Source of the DNA: Eleginops maclovinus
Taxonomy: Eukaryota; Chordata; Actinopteri; Perciformes; Eleginopidae
NCBI RefSeq assembly: GCF_036324505.1
Contig: NC_086358.1
Span: 5,217,268-5,281,267 of the forward strand
Reading direction: 5' to 3'
Length of the DNA stretch: 64,000 nt
This document shows, one piece after another, positions 1 through 14,300 of the stretch (position 1 is its first letter; each line of letters starts with the position of its first letter). Position numbers and translations under genes: made by a program. The notes under the pieces were generated by a model. That model was not told where the DNA came from. It saw only the letters and a program-made list of their open reading frames with translations, and did no database searches.

Positions 1-77
1 TAAGCATGAGCAGCATCAAAGGGTGAGTGCCTGAGTGCCTGTTAATTAAAGCTACACATCGCTGTGGGAGGACAGAC

Positions 78-230
78 CTGGAAGTGAGGCTCATTCAGGA
101 TGCGGACCAGCTCGTCGGCCGCCGTGCTGCTGTCTGTTAGCGGGTTCAGCTCTTTGAGGATGTCCTGCACCAGCTCCACATTGTTCTCCCTCACAGCCTC
201 CAGCTTGGTTTCCTCAAACTGCTCATGGGC
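78..230 (-). CDS. mpp2: mpp2 exon encoding the second L27 segment
   Basis: An exact 51-codon exon in phase 0. The acceptor AG lies at 232-231 and the donor GT at 77-76. It reads [18 protein letters not shown] at the start and [15 protein letters not shown] at the end. This is the L27 helix pair that binds L27 partners such as CASK- or LIN7-type proteins, as known for p55 MAGUKs. The next exon would lie to the left of the window. The open frame continues a few codons past the donor, but the family sequence stops matching exactly at EPHFQ, which supports the chosen boundary. Confidence 0.88.
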
Positions 231-2794
231 CTGGGATTGAATGATTAAACAGATGGTGTTATAAGGGGTATTTCCTCCGTCATCAGGGCTACGATTCAAG
301 GGAGTATCTTTGTGTTGAAAAGTAGTCAGACCATGAGGGCTTGGAGTACGTATATATATTTTTGGAACGGTTGTCCACGTGAGATTTTAGGAATAGCAAT
401 AGGTTTATAGGTACGAGTTAGATAATTGTGGCAGGTTTGGAACGATGTATAACTGTGCAGCAAATTATCTATTACAGACTCAACAATGCAAAAATATTGT
501 CATTCAGTCATCCATAGCCTTTTCTGAGCATTTGCAGACCATTTACATGCACAAAAAGCCTATATAACACACTACAGGGAAAGGAAACCACAAGAAGCAT
601 AATAGGGCCCTTTTAAACAAACTTATCGGTGCATTTGTGTCATTTTAGAATCAGTAATCTTGTTTTTATTTTCCTTTAAAGCGTATGTAACAATACAAAA
701 GTGTTTCTTCTATATGTACATTGTCTGCTGTGTTATTATGCAAACAAACTTTCCTGAAAGCTTTCTCATTATTTGTCCTGGAGTTATGTTCCCCTTATTA
801 CCTGATTACCTTCCCCAGTCTTTCAGAACAAGCATCTATAACCTCAAACTCCATTAGTGTACCTTCTCAGTGAGCAGTTGATGCACCTTGCTGAGCTATA
901 ATGAAATGTTTTCTGACCTCTGCGGGGCTTTTTGCTTTGATTCAGTAACACAGAAAAGGGCACGTTAACAAAAATGACAGCAACCTGAAAGCCCCCCCCC
1001 CCCCCCCTGCAGAGAGCAACACACAGCCTGCACTCATAAATCCTCAATGAAAGATACAGCAAACAAGAAAACAAACTTGAGTCGAATCTAGCGTCATGCA
1101 GGTTTCTCCGATGTGTTCGCTGTGAAACATCAATATTTCAGGAGCATTCATTTTTCACTTTCTCCTCGTCTGCTGCCACGGACACAGGGGTCTGTGGTTA
1201 TTGGATATGGCTTCCACATCTCTGGTGCGAGGTCGCATATAAAAAATGAACGACTTTATCCTTTCCCATCTGCTGCATTTTGGAGCAGTTTGTATCATGG
1301 GCATGCTTTTTGTTTTGGGATATGCTCCTGTTGTAATTTTCTGTGACTAAATATGAGTTAATAATGCTTTGCAAATAAATGATTTCTGTCCTAAAATGTA
1401 CAGAAATGAATCAACAAAGAAAAAGGTATTGAGTTCCATTCCTGCGAGTTGTTCAGATGCCGATTACATACAGCTGTTTCTCCAAAGTTCACAGTAGCAC
1501 TACTTGCAACGATACAACAAGCAATCTTGTTCCTGAGCATTCATGTTGTCAGACAATCCCACAGAGGATTTGTCTGGTGGGATCGAGTACCATGGCAGCG
1601 ACGTTGCTTGTTTGCCGAGGAAGAGAGGAAGAATCCCCGCAGAGAGACAGAATTTGGTGCATGCAAATATATATTCAGTAAAACCTGCAGACAAATCAAC
1701 ACATGCAATGTATAGTTCACACACTCTGCACACACAAGGCCACAGCACACATACAAAGTTATTTGCACATGGATTAAAAGGCTGTGATTCAGTGGTGCAG
1801 CAGAAGGACTTTAGCTCATTTTGAGTTTTGGCAGAATCCTTTGTAACCTGATGGAGCGAGCAGTCAGAGTCTGGCTTTCGAACAACATGCCAGCACGGAG
1901 GCTATGCTATGTGATTACACTGTTGTGAGAGCAAAATTTCACAGGCGTGCGTCTGTTTTCTACACCACTTTAAATTAGTGTGTAACTCAAAGTGATTAAA
2001 TTACTATCTACGGCAAGAAGATGAGCATGTTTTCGAACTGTCCCATTGTGCTGTCCCCTTTTAGCCTTTCAGGTTGTTAATATACACGACCATTGAATTA
2101 CTCTGCCAAGCACTGAAATGTGTGGCTTTCAAAATTCTCATTTCATTGTAATTACCAGACACTGCTAATCTTCCTCCTCCCCACCTAGACGTTGCAGCTA
2201 TAAAAGGCTAATGAGCACGGCTGTCCTAAAGGCAAAAAGGAAATGATAAAGCAGTGTGAGAATTGTATTCTGCATCTAATGGTTCAGTTAGCCAGCCTTC
2301 TCTTGTGAGATGAGAAAATGGAACACTTTAGATCAGTGGGTTGCACCGGTACTCGATCAATGAGTTTCCAAACGGTCATGGATCAATTCTGACTGATGAA
2401 AGGTAATACATTACTTAAAGCAAGACTTTGTGAAACTAATCAGTATTCATTCATTCATCGATTTCCAGAGTTGGACAGTCGCTGTTTGATTTGAATAATA
2501 AAAGTATGACCCGGTAGTAAAATTGGTCATACCGTGTATCTGCCTATTTCAAATGTAAGAAATTTGCATATTTGAACCGTTACCAATCTTAGGACATTAT
2601 TTTAAAAACTCACAGCTAATTTATTATTGTATCTGCCATGCTAAATAGAAGCTTAATTATAGTATAAACTCACCTGCTGTACTGTATTTAATATAATTTC
2701 TCTATATAATTATAGTTCTGTTTTCATTTATTGTAGAAATAATTAAATAAATAATAGGAGTACAAATACTAATATTGATAATAATAATATTAAT

Positions 2795-2838
<44 letters not shown>

Positions 2839-5800
2839 TAATCTTGATAATGTGAAATATTCAGAGATGCTTAAATATCTCAATTGTTTTGGACAAGCTG
2901 TTCGGTATAAAGCAGAATAATTGCTTTGGAGGACGGACGGCACTGTTTCTCAAAGACCTTGGAGTGTAATTTACCATCCGCACAGGGGAATTGATATTGC
3001 TTGGAATGACAAAAGCAAACGTCTAAAAGAAGAAGCGTCTCCTTCAGCGCTCTTTAATGTCTCAAGAGTCCTGATTGCTCAGTTAGATTAGCGCCGAGCA
3101 TCGAGGCAGCGCCACAGTCATAAGCAACAATAATGGAGCACTGTGGAGGCTCTTCTGCATGATGATAGCTCCTGTTGTCAATATCTGCTCACTGTGGGCC
3201 TAATCATCATTCACATTCATTATGGAATTGTAGGCTGTGCTGATTGCATCATTCTGCAGTGAGCGTGGTGCAATCAGCGCAATTCACTCAGGTCCCCCGA
3301 GCCATATGCACACAAGCATGCTCCGTCCCTAAGCTACACTCCACTATCGACACATTAAGGGATAGCTTGTTGAGCGTTTATAGATCCAGCATTGGGTCAT
3401 CTTGGAAATCAGTTTCACATCCCTGAGAAAGGCGTCTTTCCTCATCGGTGGCATCAGCAGATTCATCTATGGGAATTCTCATCAATACACCGGTACCACC
3501 AAGAACCCTCTCAGACATACAATACAAATCCCCGTCATGCTCTCAGACGCTCACATGCAGGCTTCGGTTGCAGTATTCACTACACAGCTTCCCATGGATC
3601 GTCCATCTTCAAACTTCCAGGACAGACCTGCCTCTGAACTACTAAATAAGTCGATGGAGTTTTACCTCTGGCTCTTTCTCAGTCTGAGCCCTGCAGACCA
3701 ATACATCTCCCAGGACAGAGAGAGCAGCTTCCGCCACAACTCCGCTAACACTGACAGTTCAAAGATAGATGCAGTAATCCATACTAATGACTCTCGACAG
3801 CAGGGGAAAGCAGAGAATGAATTTCAGTACACAACGTGAACTGCATCTCTAGTTTACCTTTTGAAAAAGTCCCCACTTTTAAAAGTCATCTCAAATTGAA
3901 GTTCTTTCAGCGAGCAGACGGATGACTTCTATTCCGGAGAAAGACGGAGTGGTATGAAACTCTGAAAAGACTGTCTGCCACTGCTGAGCGTCTTCATTCT
4001 TCTCCCGTCACTTCAAAAAGCTGCACTCTGTCACAGCCACATCTCTCTCCTCCGTGTGAAAATGGAAAACTAGATGGGAAAGGCTTCATAAGGACAGCTA
4101 AGGACATTTTTATGCAATAGCTTCTTTTGTGGTGTGTTTGGGGAATCAGCTGGAGTCTCAAACACTCTTAAGTGTAAGAACAAAGCTTGGTTTATCTTAG
4201 GTACCCAAAATATTTGAACATATTGCTCAGGTTTACTGATCATGACACTTAAAACTGAAAAAACTGGAAAATACCTGGTAGATTTGACTACTTAAAAGTC
4301 ATCCAATACCAAATGATGAACTCTGTTTCACTAAAAAGCCATTATATTGTAATTGAGCAAAGCAAGATGGCCTAAATCATAATATCATTTAAACTTAGAG
4401 GTTGTGGCGAGACCTGAAATAAACATGCTTGAACTTTAATCAGCTATAGATAAGAATGAAAGAACCATCTAATGCACTATGTCTTTGTTCACATACATAC
4501 GACCCCTTCAGACTCAAGCAAACACAAATGGTGAATACTGTTTCAAAGGTCTGAATATATAAATGAATCACATTAAAAGGTATGTCGTTTACCTCGAGAC
4601 CAGTCAAAGCAATTAAAGACAATTCTCAGCCAAATGCAAATCCTCTTGGAATCACTTCACTGATTTGTCTTCATGCAGGAAACACTTTACCCGGAGATTG
4701 TACATAATGTGGACAAAAAAAATAACGATGCATGTCTATTAAGAAGGTCAAGGTAGTTTTTCAGTCCTTTAATCCTGTTAAAGTGCTTCAGCAGAGTTTG
4801 AGTTTAAAGGTGCAGCAGCTTTTATACATTATCCTCTGCACACTATACGGGATGATTGTGTAATTACCAGGAGATTGTTTCCACCAATTAAGTAACAGCT
4901 CACCCAAAACAGCATTGATAATAAGTTATTGAGTCATTTTTAATTCTACACACTAATGTCATAATGATAATTCTTATATTGTGAAACCTAACGGCTGTCA
5001 TTAGTTCCTGGATCCTCCATTGATCCGGAGCCTGACTCCGTACCTGCACGTGTCAAACTGTCAAATGTGTCTAAGATAACTGAGCTGTTCACTGATTGCT
5101 ATTTCAGTCTTCTGCTCAGATTGGCAATAGAAATGTTGCCTTGTTAAAATGACTGACAGCTGGGAAAAAGTGGAAATGCTGAGAGTCCCTAGAAACAAAG
5201 ATGCCTTGCCTGTGTTTCTCCATCATCAAATACTGTTACCCAACTCTGTCCAGGAGCATGATGAAAATACCATTCAAAAGACCTACATCCAACCTGTTTC
5301 ATCATAAACAGTAAGGGTTAAACAAGCTTGAATCATTATCAGCAGGTACATGATCCAGAGGTGTGTATCCTGGCTTCCTTGGTTGTGTCTGTAAGTAAAA
5401 TATATGTCCCTCCATCCATTTTCTCTTTAACTGGGTCTGAGGTTAGTGGGCAGGCATTCATTAGAGGCAACCATTTGGCCTCCTTCGTCCCCTCTAAACC
5501 TTGATAATAGAAACCATTGGTATGTTGGATTTAAACCAACACACAGACATTTCAGACACGTCAAATTGCTGATAAATTGAATTTTAAATATTAAATTTGG
5601 TGTATATTTTAAGTAACACATGACAAAATACATTGAAATTGTCCATTGATAGCAAAGAATGGCCTAAACTGTGCAGCTGATACACCAACTATCATCACCG
5701 TATCACCGTACTATAACCAGCCTGTGTTGCTGGCGTGTCATTCTGTTTGGATGCATTTCTCATTGACTCATCCATTAGCCTGTCCACCCCTGGACATATG

Positions 5801-5931
5801 AACACATGTAAGGTGTAAATCTGTTCTCACCACTGGGCTCTCCATGATGCCTTTGAGGAAGATGAGGTCCAGGTCGTTGGCCGTTGTGGAGCTCGTGCTG
5901 TCACTCAGTGTGTCCAGGGCCTGGTGCATGG

Positions 5932-5975
<44 letters not shown>

Positions 5976-8296
5976 ATAGTTTATTCACTCCACTCCCCTG
6001 CCTTAAATCTCTACAGTTACCCATGGGGAATAGACTAAATACAGAGAGGGAGTATTTTTGCAGTAGTACACCAGACATGGCTGAACAATTGAGGCTAGGC
6101 CAAGGGAGTAGGGGGGAGGAAGGAGAGGAGAGGGGAGCCGTGTCACATCCTTTCCCAGGCAATTTTACTTCCGTCAGTCATTTTACGTCAGTCAGAAGTT
6201 ACAGTTTCTTTCTGCCTCATACACACATGTTCCCACACTCACAAACACTGCATAACTGTTGTAAAGTTGCAGAGGGAATAAACCTTTTAGCATATGAAGT
6301 TTTCATGTTTACCATTTTGTATTTCGCACCAAACTTCCATACAGACTTTATAAAACTAGATTTGGTTGACCATATGTTGTGGTATTGGAGGATCCTTGAT
6401 TATAAACCCAGAAAATTAAACACATACACACACACACACACACACACATGCAGCCTCATCTCAAAGACGTACAAATCAAACTTCTTCACCACACACATCA
6501 ATCAATAAGACTTCAGATCAATCACCAAATGGAAGGCAGGGTCAACAATTCGCTAAAGGTTGGGAAAGGTTTAGTCTGGCTTCATAGCATCTCCTCTGAC
6601 GCATTAAGGTACCAAACACACTCCCATCAGCTTCCAGCAGGCATTAATCTCTGCAGACACGACCGTCAGTAGAGTGGCCATTTATTCACAGAACATTCGT
6701 CTGCTGTAATTTACTTAGCAGACACTGAGGTCTTTGTTTCCTAAAGCTAAATATACAGCAGCGGCTTTTAAGTTTCACAAAAGCAGACGGATTGGTGATT
6801 CAGCACAGGTCCTGCACGACTCACTTCACAGGGCAGGAAAAGGTGAATGGTCTAATTAGAGGGCCGCTAATTTGTTTTGTGTAAAAAGACTGTGTGCCTA
6901 TTGCTCTCTGTGGATTCATTCTAACCAGGCTTTATAGAGGAAAATGACAGGATGAAATACATTTAGACTGTCTAATAAAAACACCCCTGTCTCCCTTTAA
7001 GTGTATAAAGTATATTTGACGCATCTTTTGGCAAAACTCTAACAGTAGGGACTAACAGTACAACTCAACACATATACAACATTTCCACTGACTGTGGTAC
7101 AATGCCTGTCCTAATATGGATAGTATGTACGAGTTCTTTCTATTAAGCTGAGTTATAGGAGAGAGGTAGCAAGCCATATTTATACAAAAAATAAAATGAC
7201 TAGCATGTGCACGATTGCAAGGAACATCTGATCTATGGTTCATCGATACAGATAGCCATGAATGTAAGTGAGAAATGGCACTAAAGCCAATAAATAACAT
7301 GGCCATAGTGGCTCTGTGAAGGTGTTCTGAAGTACAGCAGTGCATGGAGCCACATGTAAAAACCAGCATGGCTCACAATGAAGCAATAATGTCAGCTACC
7401 TTCATCACCTCAGATTAGCTAGTTAGCATGCAGACAACTTGCACTAAACACAAAGTAGAAGTGATTTTTTAGGGTTATTTGAGCCTAAACCGGAAAAAGG
7501 AAATGTTAGAGACTCTTTAAAAGTGATTACAATCCATCATGAATCACGTTTAATAGCAATCCGTCCAACAGTTGTCTTCGTATACACAGTACAGGCTAGA
7601 CATTGTTGAAAACACAAATGTCTGCCAGCTAGTGGCACCACAGGAAACACACCAACTTTGATATGCTTCACCCTCGGGGGACATGACTGTCTGAACCATT
7701 TATGGTCCGTACAACATTTCATTGCAATCGACCCACAGCTATTGAGCTATTTCAGTCGGGCCTCCATCAAACCATGCAAGTATACTGCACAAAAAGCCCT
7801 TCTTCAAACCAGAAAAGAACATGTGATTTGAGTTGTTACAGACTTGAAACACTAATGATAATCTGACAGTGCGGTGAGATAATTAGACTTAATAAGAATT
7901 TCTTCAAATAAGGATAATATGTTTTAACACAAGGTCAAGCAGCTCCAGTACATCATACTCAAAGGAGAATTGATGGCTAGTAAATGTCTAGTAAGTCTGA
8001 GCAAGATCAGGAGTGTGGTCAAAGTTTAAAATGATCCACAGAATATGAGGTAACGGACAAATTCACATACTCACTTTGGAAAAAAAGAGATTTGTGACTC
8101 TTTGGGATCATGAATAGGTCTTTCTAACCCAGAGCATGACACTATCGACTCTTTCAGAAACTGTTTCAAGTCGATATCGTGCAGCGATGACTGAACACAT
8201 CAAAGGGAAGAGAAACTGATATTATGTCTGTCGATCTATCCTGTTCATTTCAACAATACGGAGTAGCAGTTAAGGTTTACAAGGGGTGTGCGTGTG

Positions 8297-8359
<63 letters not shown>

Positions 8360-11300
8360 CTCAGATCTGTCGAAAAGCCGGCGAATTATTTATATTTCTC
8401 AGCACCGCAGTCGGAGGTTTGGCTTTTGTTGGGATGCTTAAAGAGAAGTGATGAGGTAACAGATATTTTCAGAATGAGCAGAAAGATCTATTTTTGGTCT
8501 TCTTGGAAGTATTTTTACAAGCACATTCACTGTAAACTCAAGCACAAGAGAGCCATCCCCATTGCTTTCAGTCAGATTAAAAAGCCCTAAAAAGCCAGAG
8601 GAAGACGACCTTGATGATCACAAAGTCCATCCGCCCTCCCTCTGAATAATTGGATAAGTAAATTAAATAAATAATCACATCAGTGTACCGCAGAGAAGTC
8701 GTGTTTCTTCTTCCAATTTCCCCTCGAACTCCAGCTCCGCTCCAAGCAGGAGGGTTGCCAGATTTGAGCCTGGCAGAGAATATCAGACCAGCAGGCTCGG
8801 CTTACAGGTCCTGCATTATTCTCTTTAATCACTGCAACTGTACGCCGCAATTGTTGCCACATCGGCACTTTTTCCCATGTTAGCGTTTCTCCTGGACAAA
8901 TGTGGGGTTAGTTATGTCTTGCTTTCTTTCCCTTGTGTCTCGAAAAACTCTCTTACATGTTCTTCTCTCCATTTGAACACCAGCCCTAATCAGGAATAAC
9001 AATCCTGATCAAATTAACCGATACTTTAGAGTAAGGCTGCACAATTAATAGAAATATGACCAAAATCGCAATATGGACTGGTGCAATATTCAAATCAGAA
9101 GCACAATATTTGTCAAAAGCTAATTATGTGTTCAAATAAAGTAATGTGGAGCTGCAGGGATACCCCAGCCTATAACTTGTATTGTACAGACTTAAAGGTC
9201 TCCTATTATGCAAAATGCACTTTTTTTGTGTCCCCGGTGTGTAAGGAGACTCACAAAGTGTCAGAAAATACAACCCTCTCTCTTTTCCTCCTTACCCACA
9301 TCTCTAAAAACGGGGGTACAAACGAGCTGATCCAGATTTGCTGCCGATATGACGTCATAACCGAAAAGTTGGCTGGCTTTACATTGAACTCCTGGCAACG
9401 TCCCCCCCCCACGTGACACGTCTCAACCTATCAGCACCTCTGTGTATCTGCAGGAGGGACTTAGAGTTGTTGTATATATAATACATATAATGTCTCTGTT
9501 CTAGTGGTGAACACTGAGAAGTGTTTCAGAAATAATGCTGGATGTGGTTTGGAACATCATATGGCGTTTAAACACTGCAGTGTTTAGCTGAGTTTCTCCG
9601 TTAGAAACTTCTCTCTTCAGACAGCGAGATCATGACGCTCCAAACGGGCGTGGCCGGCTTCAGCTCAGCTCAAACTTAAAGCGTCAGTCACAGAATCAGC
9701 GTCTTCGAAAACGGCTCTGAAACTAAAATGCATGATCTGTTTGGCATTTTGAGCAAAACAAGTCAGAGACATGTTTTTTTAATATGCTTGAGACCTATAA
9801 TATATGCCATAAAAGAGCATAATAGGAGACCTTTCACAAAGCATATGTTTGGTAGAGATCCTCCCTAAAAATAATATCCGTTCTAAAATTGTAATTGCAG
9901 TATTAATCCAAATAGATACATTTGTCAATTTGTTTTAATCAAAATCGTGCACATCAACGATGATGAAAACATCATGAGTGGTCTCGAGTTTTCCTTCACA
10001 TATTCTGTAGTATTGTCGTTGCCTGGGAATCACAAAGGACTCAGGAGAAGGTGTCAAAGGGACCGGAGAATAATAACCACTTCCCCAGTTCTGAGTATGC
10101 CTGGGGTCGTTCTATTATTCATCGAGATCATTAAAAATCCAACTTGTCCTCCTTCTCGGGTCTCGCTGCTTTTTCTTCTCCCTACATGTATAGATAAATA
10201 GGGGTTGTTTCTATTATTTTCACCAGCAAGCATCAAAGCCCCGCCGACAGAGGATTTGTGATGCGGGTCAAAAGTTCAGACAGGAACAAGGCCTGAATGT
10301 CAGACTACTATACATTATTTATTTCCCCGTTTCTCCCACAGCAACTTTCTTTTGAAAATACCTTTCTCTTTAGCATTCAGGTGGACTCTTTTCAATCACT
10401 AACAGTATTGATCTTTATCCTGCTCCAGCTTCATATCAGGATCAAAATTGCATTTAGACATTTGCGTAATGATGCACTCAGGTTTGTTCCTCCTCTGAGC
10501 CTCTACAGGTGAGAGGCATCTTTCGCTCCAGTGACTTTAAATGAACGATATTATCCGCTGTAACTTTAGCAGGGGAGTGCTTAAAGGGGCAGACAGACTC
10601 CAACATGGACGTCATGTGCTCTTCGAGGGAAATGAAGAAAGATTTAAAGCACTTTTTATGCTTAAGATAGTCTTGTTTTTACAGTATTTCATTACTTCTG
10701 CTGGATTTAAAGGGGCAAACTCCTGAGAGAGGAACCATGATAGAGCAGGTAAATAATCTTGACAAAACTTATAAGAGACTGAAATGTTGTTAATCACGTT
10801 TTATTGGCTTGCCTAAATGTCAATGATTCATTTAATAGCGCTTTAGAGAAATCCTACCTAAAAGCTATTCTGTCCAGTAAGAATTAGCAATAATCTGCTG
10901 TCAAATCTAAAGCTCTTATCATGCTTGAGACGGTCTTATTTTTAAAGTATTTCACTAATTTATATCTAGCAGATTAAACCTGAAGGAGTAGATAAAGCAG
11001 ATAAATAATCATGACAAAAATTCAAAAGGTCCCAAGTGACTGATATCTTAATTACAAAAGACAACCAATACCGCTTTATACAAAACTGACCTAAGAGCTA
11101 TTTTTTCCAGTATGAATTAGCAATATGCTGTCAAATTAAAAGCTCTTATCATGCTTGAGACGGTCTTATTTTTCACTAGTATTTCACTAGCAGATTTAAA
11201 GGGGAAAGTCCTGAATAATCATGACAAAAATGAAAAAGGTCCCAAGAGACTGAGATGTTGTTTACAAAAGTTAACCCTGAATGAAAACTGACATTTAAGG

Positions 11301-14300
11301 AAGGCAACAAAACATGGTAATTGCTAATTGACTACCGCCTTAGAGAAAACCTACCTAAATGCTATTTTGACCATTATGAATGAACAATAACAACACTCTG
11401 CGGCGGCCTCTTGCATCCCCTCTCAAACAAGGGTTACGGGAATAAGAGCTTCCTTGCCATGGAGACAGCACAGGACATGTAATCACCAGGAACCCAGAAT
11501 AAAAGCTGCTTTTCTCTCTTAAGTCTCACACGACTTCACCTCCACGGAGGGTAACAATTGGACTCAATGTCATGCAGGCCACCGAACAATCTTGGCTGTT
11601 ATCGTTTGTGGTAAGAACACAGCGGGGCAACATGAACCTCTTAGCCAGCACTTAGTGAAGGTTGCTCTGTTGCTATGGAGCGGAGGTTATAGAGAAAACA
11701 CAGAGAGGATGGAGAGGAGCTGAGTGGAGGGTGGAGCGTGGAGGAGGAGATGTGGGAGATGCTGTTGTGTTGGTGTTTCCTCATGGGGACGTAAACAAAG
11801 CGTAGTGCCGTGTGCAGCGGACTCTGCTTACAGTGGCTGGCAATCACAACAGTCTGGGTTACTGACAGTCATTGAGATAAAGGGGCTTAACTAGTAATGG
11901 AAATACAGTCATTTCTCTTGGTTTTCTACAAGTTTGAATCAATGATATATCAATGACCCGATGTTTTTGATGGTGTGTATATTGGATTAGAAATGAAGTG
12001 TTTTATGTGCACATCAATGGTGTGCAAAGGTTTATATCCCACAGTTTCTCTCCCACACACTCCGCCCTGCCTGAAACGCCTTCATTGGACTCTGTTTACT
12101 TCCTGAACATTGTGACCATGTTACACTCGCAATTCTATTGGCTAGCGTTCCAACACTATACGTGATAGGCTAAGGGGCGGGACATCTCTAAGCGGTTGAC
12201 AAATAACAACAGAGCCAGCCAGCTAACCAATCAGAGCAGACTGGGCCCTGGTTTCAGACAGAGGGTGAAAAGAGGTGCTGCAGCACAGGCAGTATGAGAG
12301 AAATAAAGAGCTTTTTGAACATTAAAGCATGGAGACATGTCACAGTAGAGACACTAAATACAAATATGAACCTGAAAATGAGCAGAATAGGTCTCCTGTG
12401 ATTTTCTTTGACAGTAAATGTATTAATGAAAGGACACCATGATTGAGGTGAAATCTGACCCCCTATTTCTTTGGAGCATGCAAATTGGTTTTACTCATTA
12501 AAGCCTTTGATATTCATGCTTTGCAATAGTCTCAAATCGTAAAAACACTTAGGATGTATGATAAGCCTTTTCCTTCCTACATAAAGAGGCCTCACATGAG
12601 AATGGTCAGTCATCTTTTCCCTGAAGCAGATTAAATGTGTGTTCGGCTTGTTTCATGCTTTAATGAAAATCTTTTTGAACGAAATCCTAGATAATAAATT
12701 GGGTGAAAGGAATTCAGATGTTTTTTATGGATGCTCAAACATAATTTGCTTAGGTATTCATCACGAAACTCATCTCAGAAGTCCAGAATTTGAAGGCTTC
12801 TCACACCCCCTAAGAAGAAGTATATTCAGAAGCACTTTTATGTATCATCGTGTTTCTACTACAAACACATTTTGGACTTAAAATTCATTGAGTAGCCAGA
12901 GTCACACCGAGAAGAACATTGAAAGTCAGTGTTTGCAAAGCCCTGGTTGCGATTAATCACGTTACGTTCCAAAGGTAAGGGGAAAGTTAAGCTTTCAGTG
13001 TGTAGAGTGAGCCTCCAGTAATAACACTTCGTCCTGTGAAAACACTGACAGATTCTTTAAAAACTCATTGATATTCTCCTCGTTCCTGGAAACAATTGGG
13101 AGTCACAGCGGTGCCGTTTCCCCGTCACTATTAAAATGACAGGAAGAAGCATGTTACGGATGACACTTGAACTATTTCAAATTGTCACAAAGTCTCCTCT
13201 GTGTGATAAAATACCCATGGGCCTAGACAGACATTAAATACTTTAAGGTTGCTATTAGATTTGTTTCTGCTCCTTGCTCTCCATCAGAATATACAGTGGG
13301 GCAAAAAAGTATTTAGTCAGCCACCAATTGTGCAAGTTCTCCCATTTAAAAAGATGAGAGAGGCCTGTAATTTTTATCATAGGTACACCTCAACTATGAG
13401 AGACAAAATGAGAAAAGAAATCCAGGAAATCACATTGTAGGATTTTTAATGAATTTATTTCAAATGATTGTGGAAAATAAGTATTTGGTCAATAACAAAA
13501 GTTCATCTCAATACTTTGTTATATACCCTTTGTTGGCAATGACAGAGGTCAAACATTTTCTGTAAGTCTTCACAAGGTTTCCACACACTGTTGCTGGTAT
13601 TTTGGCCCATTCCTCCATGCAGATCTCCTCTAAAGCAGTGATGTTTTGGGGCTGTCGCTGGGCAACACGGACTTTCAACTCCCTCCAAAGATTTTCTATG
13701 GGGTTGAGATCTGGAGACTGGCTAGGCCACTCCAGGACCTTGAAATGCTTCTTACGAAGCCACTCCTTCGTTGCCCTGGCGGTGTGTTTGGGATCATTGT
13801 CATGCTGAAAGACCCAGCCACGCTTCATCTTCAGTGCCCTTGCTGATGGAAGGAGGTTTTCACTCAAAATCTCACGATACATGGCCCCATTCATTCTTTC
13901 CTTTACACGGATCAGTCGTCCTGGTCCCTTTGCAGAAAAACAGCCCCAAAGCATGATGTTTCCACCCCCATGCTTCACAGTAGGTATGGTGTTCTTTGGA
14001 TGCAACTCTGCATTCTTTCTCCTCCAAACACGACGAGTTGAGTTTTTACCAAAAAGTTCTATTTTGGTTTCATCTGACCATATGACATTCTCCCAATCCT
14101 CTTCTGGATCATCCAAATGCCCTCTAGCAAACTTCAGACGGGCCTGGACATGTACTGGCTTAAGCAGGGGGACACGTCTGGAACTGCAGGATTTAAGTCC
14201 CTGGCGGCGTAGTGTGTTACTGATGGTAGCCTCTGTTACTTTGGTCCCAGCTCTCTGCAGGTCATTCACTAGGTCCCCCCATGTGGTTCTGGGATTTTTG

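Larger units (their letters stand above)
231..5830 (-). other. mpp2 intron between the L27 exons
   Basis: No exon with good splice sites was recognised. The stretch holds an inverted 5' fragment of the window's MITE-like family (about 530-617), a poly-C run at 992-1007, and an AAT/ATT microsatellite at 2777-2842. The rest looks like unique AT-rich intron. A microexon coding for the RSLAK-type linker was searched for by eye and not found. Confidence 0.6.
5932..13293 (-). other. mpp2 intron, part left of the Tc1 element
   Basis: No protein-coding exon was recognised. Contents: CA/TG microsatellites at 5934-5971, 6421-6448 and 8286-8357; a decayed hAT-like element at about 9033-9955 interrupted by a 641-bp palindromic-ended element; a local array of degenerate 230-260-bp repeats at about 10.64-11.40 kb; and one nearly full MITE-like copy at 12003-12397. 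Confidence 0.6.

Noticed and set aside
870..900. Possible mpp2 linker microexon (CTCAGCAAG between TATAG and GTGCAT on the minus strand)
   Set aside because: Only nine bases, does not encode the V-RSLAK linker, and the donor is weak.
5768..6508. Frames with VCVCVC or THTHTH runs (also at 8.3, 31.0 and 58.4 kb)
   Set aside because: Translated microsatellites, not proteins.
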